Source of the DNA: Apostichopus japonicus
Taxonomy: Eukaryota; Echinodermata; Holothuroidea; Aspidochirotida; Stichopodidae
Assembly: GCF_037975245.1 (NCBI RefSeq)
Contig: NC_092564.1
Location: 9,271,984-9,335,983 of the forward strand
Direction: 5' to 3'
Length of the DNA stretch: 64,000 nucleotides
In this document: positions 12,647-25,697 of the stretch, one piece after another
Layout: each line of letters begins with the position of its first letter
How positions within the stretch are numbered: position 1 is the stretch's first letter
Position numbers and translations under genes: made by a program
The notes under the pieces: generated by a model
Told to the model about the DNA's origin: nothing
Databases searched by the model: none
Seen by the model: the letters and a program-made list of their open reading frames with translations, nothing else

Positions 12647-14610
12647 GGACTATGCCGTATGTTAGGCTACATTGTGCATACTCTAGATAGTTCGATCCAC
12701 TGCTATCAAAGCAACGCTTAGAGTGTATAATGATCTAAATTCACTACAATGTAGTTCATTGGTTTATCTGTTCATGTTTAATAGATTATTCGCGCATGGC
12801 AGTCAAAGTAAAACTACATATTGACGAGGAATATATTTTACACTGTTAGCTGAAACATTTATATTGTCCCATACTCGAGATATTGTTGACTGAACAATGA
12901 ATTGAAAACGGAACTGAACAGAAATATCCATCTCAATATTGAATCAAGTATATACTAACATTTTAAAAGCTACCGGGTGTCGTCTCGAAAACGAAAGCGT
13001 TGACGCGTAAGTTATAAGAAACACAAATAGGTCTGATTTCATGCTTATGCGATGTTGACCACTCACTGAAAGAATATCGAAAAATAAAACCAGAAATGAA
13101 GAGGAAGAAGAAGAAGGACAAATACCTACCAACTTCATAAACATGTGCGAAGAAACACTGTATCGTGTTGATGGTATCGTGTTATCACCCGTAACAAGTT
13201 TGCACCATGCAAGATGGACAGTCAGATTTTATAGTAACTGATGAGTATAGATTCAAATTGCTACAGGTCCATGTTAGCCTGAGATTGGTATCAAATTAAT
13301 ATCGCCTGTAGGTATCCGGTTTTCATTTTGTTTTTCTTGTCGAAGAAAGACGGATATTCTTCATATCTTATATTATAGAATTGGACACATGGATGGTTGT
13401 GTGTTTGATCGTCCGAGGCTCTCCACTACATCTTTGATCTAAATTCTCCGCAGAATAAGAGAAAACCCGTCACACGCATTTACGGAAGGAAGTTCTTTAA
13501 TTTTGTACAGTCTTCTCTCTGAAATATTTAAATTGTCATTTTATATGATTTTTAAATGTACTTTGTTTTTGTAACTATAAAGCTATTGTCTTGGTTACGG
13601 GACAGGTCAAGGTATACAACTTCAATAGTATCGCATAATATAGGCATTCAGACTGTGTCGAGAATATACAAGAGTAATGAGGATCACTATAGTAGCCTAC
13701 AAGTTCAAGAATATCTGTCACTTTTAAATATCCAGATTTTTAAAAAGTTCTGGAATATTCGAAAAACATTTTTTTTTCTGTTCAGAAAATAAGGAATAAT
13801 GATTTCGTCTCATCGCGATGTCGTGTAATGGCCTGCAATATGATTGTTTCTCTTCAAGAATCCGTAGCATGAGATACAGGTAAAACACGTGCTGCGTCAA
13901 AGGTGAATCCCTTTAGCTCCCGAAAACAAAATACGCGAGGGATGCATGGCTGTAAACTAGAACAGGTTAATTTGACATGGAATTTACGCAAATCGAGACG
14001 TCATGGGGTAGGGTGGGGTTCGTACACGACTTTATATATTAAATGAAAGATCAACACATATTACACAATGTCAAATATAGCCTAATGCAATAAACGGGAG
14101 TACGCAGTTAACGCAGGAAACTTTCAAAACCTTTGAGTTTATTTTCCTGAATCTTTTGCTCTATAATTGGTTAATTCGTGCCAGGTAGGGGTTCTCGCTA
14201 CACGTGTACCAAGCACGAGCAACGCGAATACGGTGACATAAGAAAGTTTGATGAATATAGAGGGAAACGTGGCCTGGTTGTTTAGGGAGAAATCATTGTA
14301 TAACATGCCCGGTGATAGCCTTAGGCATTATTCTGCAGACTTAATTAAACGTCACTGCTGTGTTATACTTATGTTTGTGCGGAAGACTTGTTATGATTGA
14401 TCTCGCAACTACGTTATAGGGAATAAAGAAATATCATCCGTAGCGAATAAATCAGTCATTGCAGGCTTTGGCTTAAAGCAGCTTGTATATAAGAGAAACA
14501 GATGCAAAGATCACCGTTGATGAGGTGAAACTTAAGACAACCCTTCAATGCATCTCATCCTAAAATATGTTTAATGTTTTATGCTTTATTTAAAGGCGGT
14601 GGATACCGAA
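12647..14610. other. No gene seen
   Basis: No supported coding or RNA feature; the reading frames are short and AT-biased. Confidence 0.5.
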
Positions 14611-14892
14611 TGACGAACGATCAAATGAATGTATGAATACATGAACGAACCCAACCAATGAATGAAGAAGCTAATTAATTATTCAATGAATGAACTATTG
14701 AATCGGTAATGAATGAGTAAAGCAGGGAATGAATGAACAAATGAATGAATGAACGAACGAACGAACGACGAAATGGATGAATGAATAATTAGTTAATGAA
14801 TGCATGAAGGAACGGATGAACGAATTGATGAATGAACGAACGAATTAATAAATAAATAAATAAATAAATAATATTATTAATTTATGAATGAA
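14611..14892. repeat. Degenerate (AATG/AACG)n tetranucleotide satellite
   Basis: Long run of GAATGAAT and GAACGAAC tetramers with a (AATA)n patch near 14846-14870. Interruptions show it is old. Confidence 0.9.
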
Positions 14893-16139
14893 CGAAACGA
14901 ACCAAAAATAAACCTAAAATAACCTTGTAAAAGCGTTATATTAAAACTTCGGATAAAATCCAGTAGATAACACAACGCTTGCTTCTATGCTATGGTGGAG
15001 AAACACGCGTTATATAGCTAACATGAGTTGCTGTATTACGTTTTATGTTTGCTTTGGGCAAACAAAATAAATCGCAGAATCCAATGATCACCGGGTGGAT
15101 GTGTGGGCTAAGGAGGTATTAGTGGGGTGATATGGGTTGACTTCCTTGCCCACACCAGCCCCCCCACCCACCCATACTTTGTCATGACACCACACCATAA
15201 ATCTTACTTTCCTTAATTGCGTGTTCTCGGCTTTAGTATTGTCTATTATTGAATTGTCTTAATTTCATGTTGTATCGTATATGTGCTGCTCTATCGTGTG
15301 GGACTCCCTGATGATGACGTCATCTTTGGTTATATAACCACTGCCTAATTCCCACTGAGACTGAAATTTAATCAAATGTAAACTAACTTAGCTCCCCTGT
15401 TTTTGACGTCTTTGCCTTTAATCCGATGTAGACTAACAGTTTTCAAACCCTTTGAAATTAGGAAGTTAGTCAAATTAGATTTCCCTATAGAAAATGCCAT
15501 TATGAAGTTCACGTTGAAAGCCACGCAGAGGAAAGCGTGCATCGCCACATGTCAAACGTTCCTTGAAATATAAAGCGTGTCATTTTTTATGTCTCTTTCA
15601 AGGGGAATGTATTCATTGTTATATTTCTTCCCGCGATTACGTTACGCAACAGTTACACGTGCCTAATAACCTCACACTCTCCAGTTTATGGAAGAGTTGA
15701 AGTTTGCACATAAGGACCTTTTTGGGAAGTTCTTTTTTCAAGTTTGATGTTGTAAACTGCTTTAAATCAATTTAGTAAATTAAGACAAATATTCCAACCC
15801 CCTCCCCCCCCACCCTTCCCACCTTGATAACATCTATGATTTATTTTACAATTTTGTTCAAACCAATTGGAGCCTGCTGTTCGTTTCTCATAGTTTCCAT
15901 GCAGCAGTCAATCGTGGAATCGCGCTCTTCTGCATGAGGATGCTCTTGGCAGTGCTTGTGTCGACTCCACAATTAATTGCTCCAATGACACTCAATTAGT
16001 TATTTTCCAAGGATCGCGGAACAGAGCCAGAAGTTTTCAAATGACTTTTCCTACCCACCGTATGATAGCTGATTGATTCTGCTAATATGTCACTTCCAGA
16101 TTTACCCACAATGACCCTTTCCATTTTGAGCTAGAAGAG
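14893..16139. other. No gene seen
   Basis: Non-coding AT-rich DNA with poly-C patches at about 15161-15176 and 15798-15812. Confidence 0.5.
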
Positions 16140-16200
16140 GTGAAAGGCATAGGCGTACGAGGCGGGGGGGCAGGGGGGGGCAGACTGCCCCCCCCAAATT

Positions 16201-16344
16201 TCCAGAGGGCAAGAAATTCGGGCAAAAGTCCTAAAAAATTCGGGCAGCCTAAGAGGAGAAAAAAAATATATATATATATTTTTTTTCTCCTCTAAGGCTG
16301 CCCGAATTTTTCATGACTTTTGCCCGAATTTCTTGTCCTCTGGA
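16201..16344. repeat. 144-bp near-perfect hairpin
   Basis: Left arm TCCAGAGGGCAAGAAATTCG... is mirrored by a right arm ending ...TCTTGTCCTCTGGA, with a TA-rich turn at about 16267-16278. Arms are about 65-70 bp with a few mismatches and an offset. GCCCGAAT motifs repeat in the right arm and beyond it to about 16455. It belongs to the outer transposon. Confidence 0.85.
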
Positions 16345-16552
16345 AGTATATATATTATATATATATATAAATATGCAGTAGCTTGCCCGAATCTTTTTCA
16401 AATTTTTGCCCGACAATTCTATGATTTTCTTTATTTAGCATCATGATGCCCGAATGTTTCCGTGTAACACCACCGTAAGCGCAGTTCATCTGGGCTACCA
16501 CGCTTTTTGCACGATCATTTTTTTTTCTAACTAGTCAATTGTTTACCTGGAC

Positions 16553-17210
16553 CAAGGGTGGCGGAACCGGGGGGCACAGGGGGCACGTGCCCCCCACTTT
16601 GCCTCAGGTTAAAAATGTGCCTTTTTTCTACATAAAAATTGAGGTGCCTCACTCAGGTTAGCAAGAGGCCAGGGAACCAGAATGAACACTCGGGGAGGGT
16701 CGTTTCCGGCCATCTGAGGGGTTTGTAAAACCAAAAATTTTCTAGTACGCTCCGCGCCAACAGATGGTGGCGCTCCGCTCAGATAGTCGTGCATACAACT
16801 TTGCAAATCCTGGCTAAGCCCGTGACATATAATGAATTTCTGTGGGGCAAACTCAAAGCTATTTCGAATGGAAAAAAATTGTTAAGATATTAATAAGAAA
16901 AAAAAAACTCTAATTCGGAAGATGCCTACATTAGCAACTAGCATGATTTCACCTCATTTTGTCTCAAAAGAAAACTTGTTCTTGGTTTCCCAATTTGCGC
17001 ATTGGATATTGCAGTGTTAGTATGCATATTTTCCTTTAGTGGGGGGGGGGAGGCGTTAATGGAGTGATGTGTATACACAAATATGATAATGCAATAAGAG
17101 TTATAAAGTGTACTAAATATAAGGCTGCATCAGTCCAATCGAATATCTGCAAAGTGCCCTTTGATGTCGGTGCCCCCCCCCCCAGATTAAAAGTGCTTCA
17201 GCCGCCCTTG
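16553..17210. mobile_element. Inner hAT-like MITE (658 bp) nested in the outer element
   Basis: The element begins CAAGGGTGGCGGAA and ends with the imperfect complement GCCGCCCTTG. It is flanked by ACCTGGAC at 16545-16552 and 17211-17218, a perfect 8-bp duplication. Poly-G/C tracts lie inside both ends and near 17041-17050. A copy of the shared module lies at about 16668-16790. No coding capacity. Confidence 0.85.
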
Positions 17211-17768
17211 ACCTGGACATCCCCAACATGAGTGTTTATAAGAAACATTTTCTTTTTCATGGATGGTGGGGGGGGGTGCAGGTTTATCATATTCTTTGTT
17301 ATATTTTATACTTTTTTGTGAGACAAATTGCAGTCTCACCCGACACAGCGACATTATCCCGCCTATACGTGTCGTTGAACAATGTATGCTTTCTTGGAGG
17401 TAGCTGAGTACTGTGTTAAAATAATAAATAAGGCAACTAAAAAGGAGCTTAAAAAACATACTGTCCCATTTTTCCCCTTCAAAGTGATGTTACCTGCTTT
17501 TCTTCTTCTAATTTACCAAATTTTTGGGGAAGTGTAAATTTCTAAAACGTACGTGGGATTATAAAATAAAGAATGTTTAGATGCAACTTGCAAGGCCTCA
17601 GAAGTGTCGTTTCCGGCAATCTGAGAGGCATTGTTTGCCAAAAATTTTCTTGTACGCTACGCGCCAACCGATGGTGGCGCTCCGCTTAGATAGTGTCGCG
17701 GGAACTTTCGGGCACAAAAAGTTCTGCCCCCCCAAACTGAAATGGTCCCGTACGCTTATGGTGAAAGG

Positions 17769-18960
17769 TTAGAATAGTCTTTGCAAATCCCGTGTTGATA
17801 CGCTTTCACTGTGGAACTTTCCTGTTTCATCCCAGATTTTTTTTTTTTTAAACGCCTTAAAACACCTCCAGTAGTTTATTTCACCCTCTTTCACATCCTC
17901 CCAAAAATGACGCTGACGATGATGACTGAAAGCATGCCAAAAAGGAAAAAAAGTCACTTCATTAGGTCCACTTAGTGGACTATTTTCCGACTGTTAACTA
18001 TTAAGACAGACTTAACACAATTTCTTATCAGCTGGTTGTGGTATGGTAGCTGTAATTAGCATGTATCTATGTTATTATCTTAGTGGATGTTTACCTTAGA
18101 CTTTAATAAATCAAATCAAATATGTCATTAATATTCTCTTTGTAAGAACATTATCGGACATAGTAATTAGACTACCAGTTAGCCTGTAACCATATTTTCG
18201 ATCTAATGAAACCGCCTCTTTCCTAACTTTACTCATTTGCCTGTTTGTGCATTGTGCATTCCTGCTAAAAAAATACTGTAGTTGAATGTTCTTCAACAAA
18301 AGGGTACTCTTTAATTACCTTTTTTTTATCTTTTTTTTTTTAACAACAGAGCAACTAATACTTTACATACACTTGCGTCAAGTCAGACTGCATTTTGAAC
18401 GATTATGTTTTGTCCAGAGTTACTTGTATTTCAACAAAATAATTGTGGTTTTATTGACTCCCGAGCTATACGCATGGCGGATAAAGTTTACAACACGTTA
18501 ACGTGTAACAGAATACTACAATATTTATGAACAAAATTAAGACATTCCAGAATGAAAAAAGAATAAAATACCAATATTTATCTGACCTCACAAAAGGTGC
18601 GAATGTGGAGGAATTAGAAAAGAACTATATAAAAACCAAGTGACAATAGAACAAGTTTCCCGGTTTACTACCTGTAACTATACTTTCTCTGTTACATAGC
18701 TACCTCTTGTGTAATTGTACTCTAGTTAAGGAGGACGTTGCGTCGATCGATATTCACTTGAAATAAAGAGAAACGTATCACAGTGACGTAAATGTGATGT
18801 AAATAATCGGAGGATGACGACCTCACTACTAACGTAAAACTAAAGTATTCGTTTTCATCTTAGATTGTTTCTGCACACTTAACGTGTAAATAAATAAATA
18901 GATACAAATAAATATAATTGAAAAAATTTAAGTGTGAAAGGAACAGAAGAGATAAAACAT
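17769..18960. other. No gene seen
   Basis: AT-rich spacer with no recognised exon or element. Confidence 0.5.
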
Positions 18961-19105
18961 AATGATCTTGTCGTAGTTTTGCTGTTGCTATTATTATTAT
19001 GATTATGACTATGATAATGATTATGATTATGATTATTATTATGATTATGATTATTTTAATTTTAATTTTATTATTATTATTATTATTTTTATTATTATTA
19101 TTATA
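18961..19105. repeat. (ATT/ATG)n microsatellite
   Basis: Trinucleotide array of ATT with GATTATG interruptions, becoming pure (ATT)n at the right side. Confidence 0.9.
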
Positions 19106-22100
19106 TGTTATTAATTACAAGCGTGCAAGAAATATAGAGGCAATATTTTCATAATTGATTCCTGTTTAGGCACATATTATTGATATGTTGTAAACAGTAA
19201 ATACACTGCAATCTATATAGTTCAGGTTTTGTGTCCATGTCGCTGGAATCGTCTCCCTTCAATATTTACACTCATCTTCGTGGAGCTACAATCCCGTTGG
19301 GTCAGTTCCTGAGATATAGAAGCAACACAAAACAGATAACCCTCAACAGACAAAATGCTAATAATATGTGCACAATGTGTTACAAATCTGGAAAACGGCA
19401 CATTTGTAATGTTATGTGCAAAACATGCTGCTCTATTGCTAAATTGCGTAATATGAGAGTAAAAAATGTTGATTTTGTTTATAATGCGGTGTCAGCATCG
19501 ATCACGTTTGAGCTAGGAGTCTGGGTTATGGTAAAGTCGAGGCATTTAGTCGGGACAAACTGAGATTTTTGTCCGGCAATTTGACCCCCCCCCCTCCCCT
19601 CCACCCCATTCGTCGAACCTTAATAACGCCCCATAACAATAGAAAAACAGAACCGTGTATGCAAGCGTACTTAATATCGACTTTGATTGAGAAGACTTCG
19701 GAGGCTAGTACGCCCCTATCCTCTTGGCCCTCGGTCACAGCCTGATTGCCTGATCGGTCAATCGTCCCCAGAAGCATGTACATCATGTCCAATAAAAACG
19801 AAAGCAAACTTTGTATAGGAAATGCAAGCATAACATCTTTTCACAGGGATCTTCTTTAGTGATGCACTACGGTACACATGTTGGTTCAATGTGTTTGATA
19901 ATGTTTTCAGCTCTTTTAGGGCCTTATTTGGGCAGTAATAGGACAACCTATTTGCAAGATGATATTTCTTATTTTAATTTGTGTTATTCTGAACAAGTGA
20001 AGATGTTTTTAATGTCTTTCATTCTTCTACCTAACAAAGGCTTATCAAAATAGCCAGGTCGCTATCACGTCAAGACTGACTCAAAATAGTGTTCATGTAT
20101 AACAAACTATACTTAAATATTTTTTTTTATATAACATCTTAAATGTCGTAATGACGAAATATTAAGGTCATATATACTCACCACCCAAAAATGGGGTGTT
20201 ATTGTTATGATTCCTTTCACCGGGAAATAATTGCGTCCTTAATTGTTTGGACCTCACGAAGGTTAATAAATCTCAACGGAATATGACAACTTTTATGTTT
20301 ACATAAACTTAAATTTTAATCAGAAGGACACGAACTATGTTGGAGATGATTTTGTCATATTTTAATTTTAAAAAATGGACGCGTATGTGTTTTCATCTTT
20401 ATCTTTGTGTTTTGTGTTTTGTTATTTGTTTTGTGGGTTTTACTTCTTCTTAGTTCGTTGTAGCCGTAACATCATTTTTAACGTTCGTCACCATTTTTAA
20501 ATGTCTTCCATCTTCTTTAAGTGTATTATGAAATGAGAATATATTATTTTTCATCTCTTTATTCCCCGCGCCCGAGTTAACCCCCGGTCTCGGAGCTGTA
20601 CCTCCCTGATCCTCTACTCATCAGATCTGGGGACCGGAGGGAGTAATGTGGTGGGGTTAACGGGGATGGGGTAATGGGGGAGAGGGTTATGTGCAACGGG
20701 AGAGGTGCGTATGTGCCTCCTTGGTCTTGAAATAACATTTGAATAACAAAATGACTGGTTGCTGGAAGAAAAATATGGATAAAACAAGATAGAAATTGAT
20801 TCAATGAAAGCTCAAGATATCACGCGAGCCTCATTTTGACATTTTCAGTTTCTTTGCGACTTGAGGACGTGAGACGGATCCATTACTTCATTCTTTTACT
20901 AGTTGTTATAAGATCTAGCAAATTAAGTTTGCCGATTCGCCTGCTCAAACATTAAAATTGACTATCAACCTAAATTTAGCTTATAAATCCGTTAAACACG
21001 CTGACCATCTTCTATCGCCGCTTTTACAATCGTGTTTGGATTCTCCATCTCCGTTTAAACCCCGTGATGATAAATCGATAAATTGATAACAATAAACTAC
21101 GAATGGTATACTCTACGTCACATTACAAACAGTTATCAATTAGCTATAGTTTATACACGATAATACACTTTACCCGACACATATACATATCATCCGCGCT
21201 GTTATTATTAAAAGTTAAGCAGTCACCTTCGCCTTTGAAGCATTTTTTACGTAAATCAATTGCGTCATTATTTCTTTACTTTCGAAGGAGACGGATGGCA
21301 ACCTATTTTCAACCCATTCAAGACATCATCAGATCTACGTATATTTGACGACCTCAATAACATCTACAACGTACAAGCGGTCTTCCGGTTACGTGCATGT
21401 ATAAAAGCCTATTTGTACGAGGGAGGAGCTCGGCTCGTCCGTTCTTGTGTGTTTTACGATAGAGCTTAATTGCGTATAACGGAGTGGTCGTGCGCGTTCT
21501 ACGAGTAATTAGTTGAACAGTTGAATCGCGATTGCTGGACAATTAATTAGGTTGCCGACCTTTTGTCGAAATTTGACATAGAATAGTATGTGGAAAGTTC
21601 AAAATATCATCTCCAAATTTCGATATTGTTTGCTCGGAATCTTTAAAAACAGTTGAAATCTGGACGGATTATAATAGGTAGGCCTATATAGTATGAAACT
21701 GCGATTAATCACTTGATGGCTCGACACTCCCCCCCCCCCACCCCACCTCTCTCTCTCTCTTGTCTAATATGTGATTCCAATAATGCTTCGAAGTGCATCT
21801 GTGGTTAGAAAAAAAGAGGAGGCATGCAAAAACATATTGCCCTCTGTGGCTTTTCTCTTCTTCCCCTACGAGTAACGTAACCGTGAGCACTCTGGTATAG
21901 TTGTCCTTATTTTTTTTTTATCTCAGCGCTCCCAAAGGGAGGATGCGATAGTGTACTTCTTTGGTCAGTTTCAGTGTTCATGTGAAGCTAATCTGGGGGG
22001 GGGGGTGGGGTAGGGAGGAGGGTTCACCCATGGTATAGTAACCGAAGGTAAACAGAAGTCTACATCTGGGGGAGGGGGTCAAAGCTGTCCGTCTATGTGT

Positions 22101-23295
22101 TGTGTGTCTGTTACATCGGCAAAAAAGGTCTAAGGTCAACAAAGGTCAAAGGTCATATGTCAAACTAGGCAAAATGTGACATTTTGCCATTACTTCAGCG
22201 AAAAGTATTGAATTAACTTCGAACATTCACAAGTGTAATGAATAATCCAAGTTATACCAATGCATGTGGTTACCGGTACTATGATAAGTAAGGTCAAAGG
22301 CCAACATCCAAGGTAAAAGATCAAATTATTCAAAAAGGAAAAACTCCAAGTTGCTATAGTAAAAAAACGTGATAGGTCAAAGAAAGCGAGATGTGACTGT
22401 TTACTATAACTACAGGGGTTCAATAAAACATTTTGTAAAGCCCCGAACGCGCTAGATTGGTCACTTCTGTATACTTGTTAAGCATAAACACGTGATGCCA
22501 GTCCACGTCGCGAATAGTTGTAAGATGATTTCTTCACATTCGGTAGCAATGTACCCGCGTGCTAGGGACTATAATATCAGAAGTGAAAGGTCAATTGAAG
22601 GGAAACCAGTGCCTTTTTTGTTGTTGCTATGAGTACAACAACAAATGTTGAACAGACTTTATATAAAGTTACAATAATTAAGAACAATGAAGTCGATGAA
22701 TGGAAGTACAAATAATGTTTTGCCAGGTTCAGTTTAATTTAGCCCATAAATTATTCACGAAATTGATTTTGAGTGAGATACATGCCACTCTGTGGATTGC
22801 CCTGTTGTTTTTATCAAATGTTCGTTTTTAATTCATGAAGTTATGACACATCATGTTTAGTTATGGCAATGCTGGCCTATAATGATAATGGTCTAGTATT
22901 GTTATTGTTTTGTTTCTATAATAATATTGGTACCAATTAAACAACTTCAAATTATGTGCGAAGATAATGTACGTATATAGCCATAATTGTTTCTTAATAC
23001 ATTGGATTAATTATGTTATCTTCGCAGTTTTTTTTTTATTCTCTCTTTTGTTAAAGTCTCATGGTTTTTGTGTAAGGAAAATAAACAAAGAACTATACAT
23101 ACCATATATCCCCTGTATTCTTCCCAAATTTATGTATTCCTTTTACTGAGAACTACCAAACATGTCCTAACTCACATCGATGCAAGTTTAATCCGTCAAA
23201 ACTAGACATGAAACATATGAGGGAGTGAAACAATGGTGGAATTTACATTTAAATTAATATGGGACACGATATTGTCACTCACGAATCATGTTCGC
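19106..23295. other. No gene seen; poly-C tracts and nuclear-receptor-like half-sites
   Basis: About 4.2 kb without a supported gene. The longest frame (19231-19563, 110 codons) has no recognisable domain or splice context. Poly-C/G tracts occur near 19586, 21730 and 22000. At 22120-22400 AGGTCA-type half-sites cluster, including a perfect one-base-spaced direct repeat (AGGTCAAAGGTCA, 22143-22155). Confidence 0.45.
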
Positions 23296-23948
23296 TGAAA
23301 CTAATATAAATCGACAGGTTCATATCTGTATTATTGTTTTTGCAACATGCACAGTTGGCTTTCAAGTACAGCATTTCAAACTAATATGCATCAACAGGTT
23401 TATATCTGTATTATTGTTAGTATTGCATTATGCACAGTTGGCTTTCAAGTACAGCATTTCAAACTAATATAAATCAACAGGTTTATATCTGTATTATTGT
23501 TTATTGCATTATGCACAGTTGGCTTTCAAGTACAGCATTTCAAACTGATATAAATCAACAGGTTTATATCTGTATTATTGTTTATTGCATTATGCACAGT
23601 TGGCCTTCAAGTACAGTATTTCAAACTAATATAAATCAACAGGTTTATATCTGTATTATTGTTTTTGCAACATGCACAGTTGGCTTTCAAGTACAGCATT
23701 TCAAACTATTATAAATCAACAGGTTTATATCTTTATTATTGTTAGTATTTCAACATGTACAGTTGGCCTTCAAGTACAGCATTTCAAACTAATATAAATC
23801 AACAGGTTTATATCTGTATTATTGTTTATTGCAACATGCACAGTTAGCCTTCAAGTACAGCATTTCAAACTAATATAAATCAACAGGTTTATATCTTTAT
23901 TATCCTTATTTTTTCAACATGCACAGTTGGCCTTCAAGTACAATATTT
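23296..23948. repeat. 81-bp tandem repeat, about eight copies
   Basis: Each unit contains CACAGTTGGCTTTCAAGTAC, then CATTTCAAACTAATATAAAT and CAACAGGTTTATATCTGTAT. Copy lengths are 81-85 bp. Where the unit is exactly 81 bp it keeps one frame open and gives a spurious repetitive peptide at 23430-23714. The neighbouring copies are out of frame with it, which argues against translation. Confidence 0.95.
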
Positions 23949-25313
23949 CGTGTCTCAAAGCTCCGCCTTTCACCTATACGATCAAATATAGAGTTCAATT
24001 ACGTTCGTTGCTGTCGTTTTTTTTTTTGGCCTGTAAGGCTTATTTTGTCTACATAACGAGTAGCAATCATGTCCATTTGTGTAAATCTCTTTAAACCACT
24101 CACTGACATCACAAAGCCGTCTTTATTACGGTAATATGCTCTGTTCGATTTAGAGGGGAGGGGTGGTGGGGGAGGAGACCATTTGCCTTAGGCTGTAGCT
24201 AGGCTATACTTTCCTCATGGAAGATTCCAGCTTATATCAACTAAAACCCATTATTAGTGTTCTTCATCCAGGACTTTATTTGATACGGGAAGCAACAGAG
24301 TAGATTCAGTATAAAGTCAATTCAAAATTAGCGTTGTTTGGACTATTGACTGGTTCGGTAGGTTGCATTCTTTATAATATATAGATAAATATTTCACGAA
24401 ATTTCAGATATATCAATTATACATTATCAATTATATATAAATAAATATCAATTATATATCAACAGACAGAGAGAGAGAGGGGGGGGGGGTGGTAGACAAA
24501 GAGAGAATGAAAAGAGAGAAGATTGGTGGTAGAACATAAGTGATATCTTGAGGCTTTATTTAAATTGAAGCAGTTCTCATCTCATTAAAATGACTCATTT
24601 TGATCAATATACATGCAAAAATAAATATGACTGTTTAAACTATACTACAGTTAATTGCTGTAGGCTAAATGTATCATGAAAAAATACTCACAAAGCTTGT
24701 GTTCAATATATTAATTTTAATTTTCTTATAGAATATACCACAACCTATTATTATTAATATTAAAAGGAGTGAGGTTTGAGACTGAATCAAAATCAGATTT
24801 GATTTGGTAGTCACGTATAGCCTTATTTGATGAGTATTGCTAACATTTCGATGATCAATTATTTCTATTAGTTCTCTTAGAAATCATACACGTCGCGTAT
24901 GTGTGTGTAGTTTGTGTGTACTATTTTTGTAATGCAAAAGACATAGCATGGCCTAGTAAAATTACAAGCATAATCAAGTGCCCTTATTCACTAATACGAT
25001 ACCGTGCACGGATACATAAATATTAATTCTTGATCAACACAGTAAATATACATAAATAATCCATGATTTGGAATTAACACATGCACATTTCCCGTGTCCA
25101 ATGAAGTCGTGCGAAATAATGAGTTTGTTTATGCAACTAATTAATTGGTCGAAAAATGAAATATCATCAATGCTGGTATCATTTTGCAGCATTCTAAAAT
25201 TGCCAATAACTATTTCCCAACTGACACAGGCAATTTCCTTTTGGAGTTTGGCGATCTTTCCAGTGAATCAGCCGGTATAAACTGAACAATCATATTATTC
25301 ATTGTGACACCCG
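23949..25313. other. No gene seen
   Basis: AT-rich DNA with a GA/G tract at about 24467-24490 and ATATCAATTATATA-type repeats near 24410-24460. Confidence 0.5.
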
Positions 25314-25697
25314 ATACTCATAGCTAGTACAGTAACTACTGTTCAAATTCCACAACCGTGCATCAGTAACTACTGCGCTGTGTTCGCAACACGGTAACAT
25401 GTGTTACAGGTGGCACAGTAATTACTGCAAAGCTGTTACACGTTGAACGACGCATCTGACAGGTGAAAATTTGCAGTAATTTTAAAAATTTAAATTTTTA
25501 GTTTTTTTTATTTATTTTTATTTTAAATTTTAAAATTAACTTTTAAATTTTAAAATTTTAACTTTGCATTAAGAAAAAACTTGCAGTAACTACTGTGCCA
25601 CCTGTTACACATGTTACCGTGTTACGAACACAGCGCAGTAGTTACTGATGCACGGTTGTGGAACATGAACAGTAGTTACTGTACTAGCTATGAGTAT
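25314..25697. mobile_element. Foldback (MITE-like) element with 117-bp arms
   Basis: The left arm (25314-25430) and right arm (25581-25697) are reverse complements with five mismatches in 117 by my comparison. A 150-bp AT-rich centre separates them. The 12-mer CAGTAACTACTG, or its complement CAGTAGTTACTG, occurs five times, and a one-base variant once: starts 25330, 25364, 25416, 25584, 25636 and 25670, at mirrored places in the arms. The ends read ATACTCATAGC/GCTATGAGTAT. I see no clear target duplication and no open frame. Confidence 0.85.
25507..25522 (-). terminator. Candidate poly(A) signals for the ANKRD34-type gene
   Basis: On the minus strand the foldback centre contains overlapping AATAAA hexamers (complements at 25507-25512, 25511-25516 and 25517-25522). 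I saw no AATAAA or ATTAAA between the stop at 26265 and this point. If used, the 3' UTR would be about 0.75 kb and would include one foldback arm. This is inference from position only. Confidence 0.3.

Larger units (their letters stand above)
16148..17760. mobile_element. Outer hAT-like non-autonomous element (1.6 kb), host of a nested insertion
   Basis: The left end reads CATAGGCGTACGAGGC and the reverse complement of the right end reads CATAAGCGTACGGGAC. Both ends are flanked by GTGAAAGG (16140-16147 and 17761-17768), a perfect 8-bp target duplication. G/C homopolymers lie just inside each end. A long hairpin (16201-16344) lies near the left end, and the shared 110-bp module (about 17581-17700) near the right end. 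A second complete element is inserted at 16553-17210, so the original was about 950 bp. No transposase frame is present. Confidence 0.8.

Noticed and set aside
12473-12721. 82-codon frame
   Set aside because: Translation of a TA microsatellite.
19231-19563. 110-codon plus-strand frame with CTMCYKSG and CNVMCKTCC
   Set aside because: The cysteine spacing fits no zinc-binding family I know, and there is no repeat or splice support.
23430-23714. 94-codon repetitive peptide
   Set aside because: Product of an 81-bp satellite whose adjacent copies shift frame; no splice or start context.
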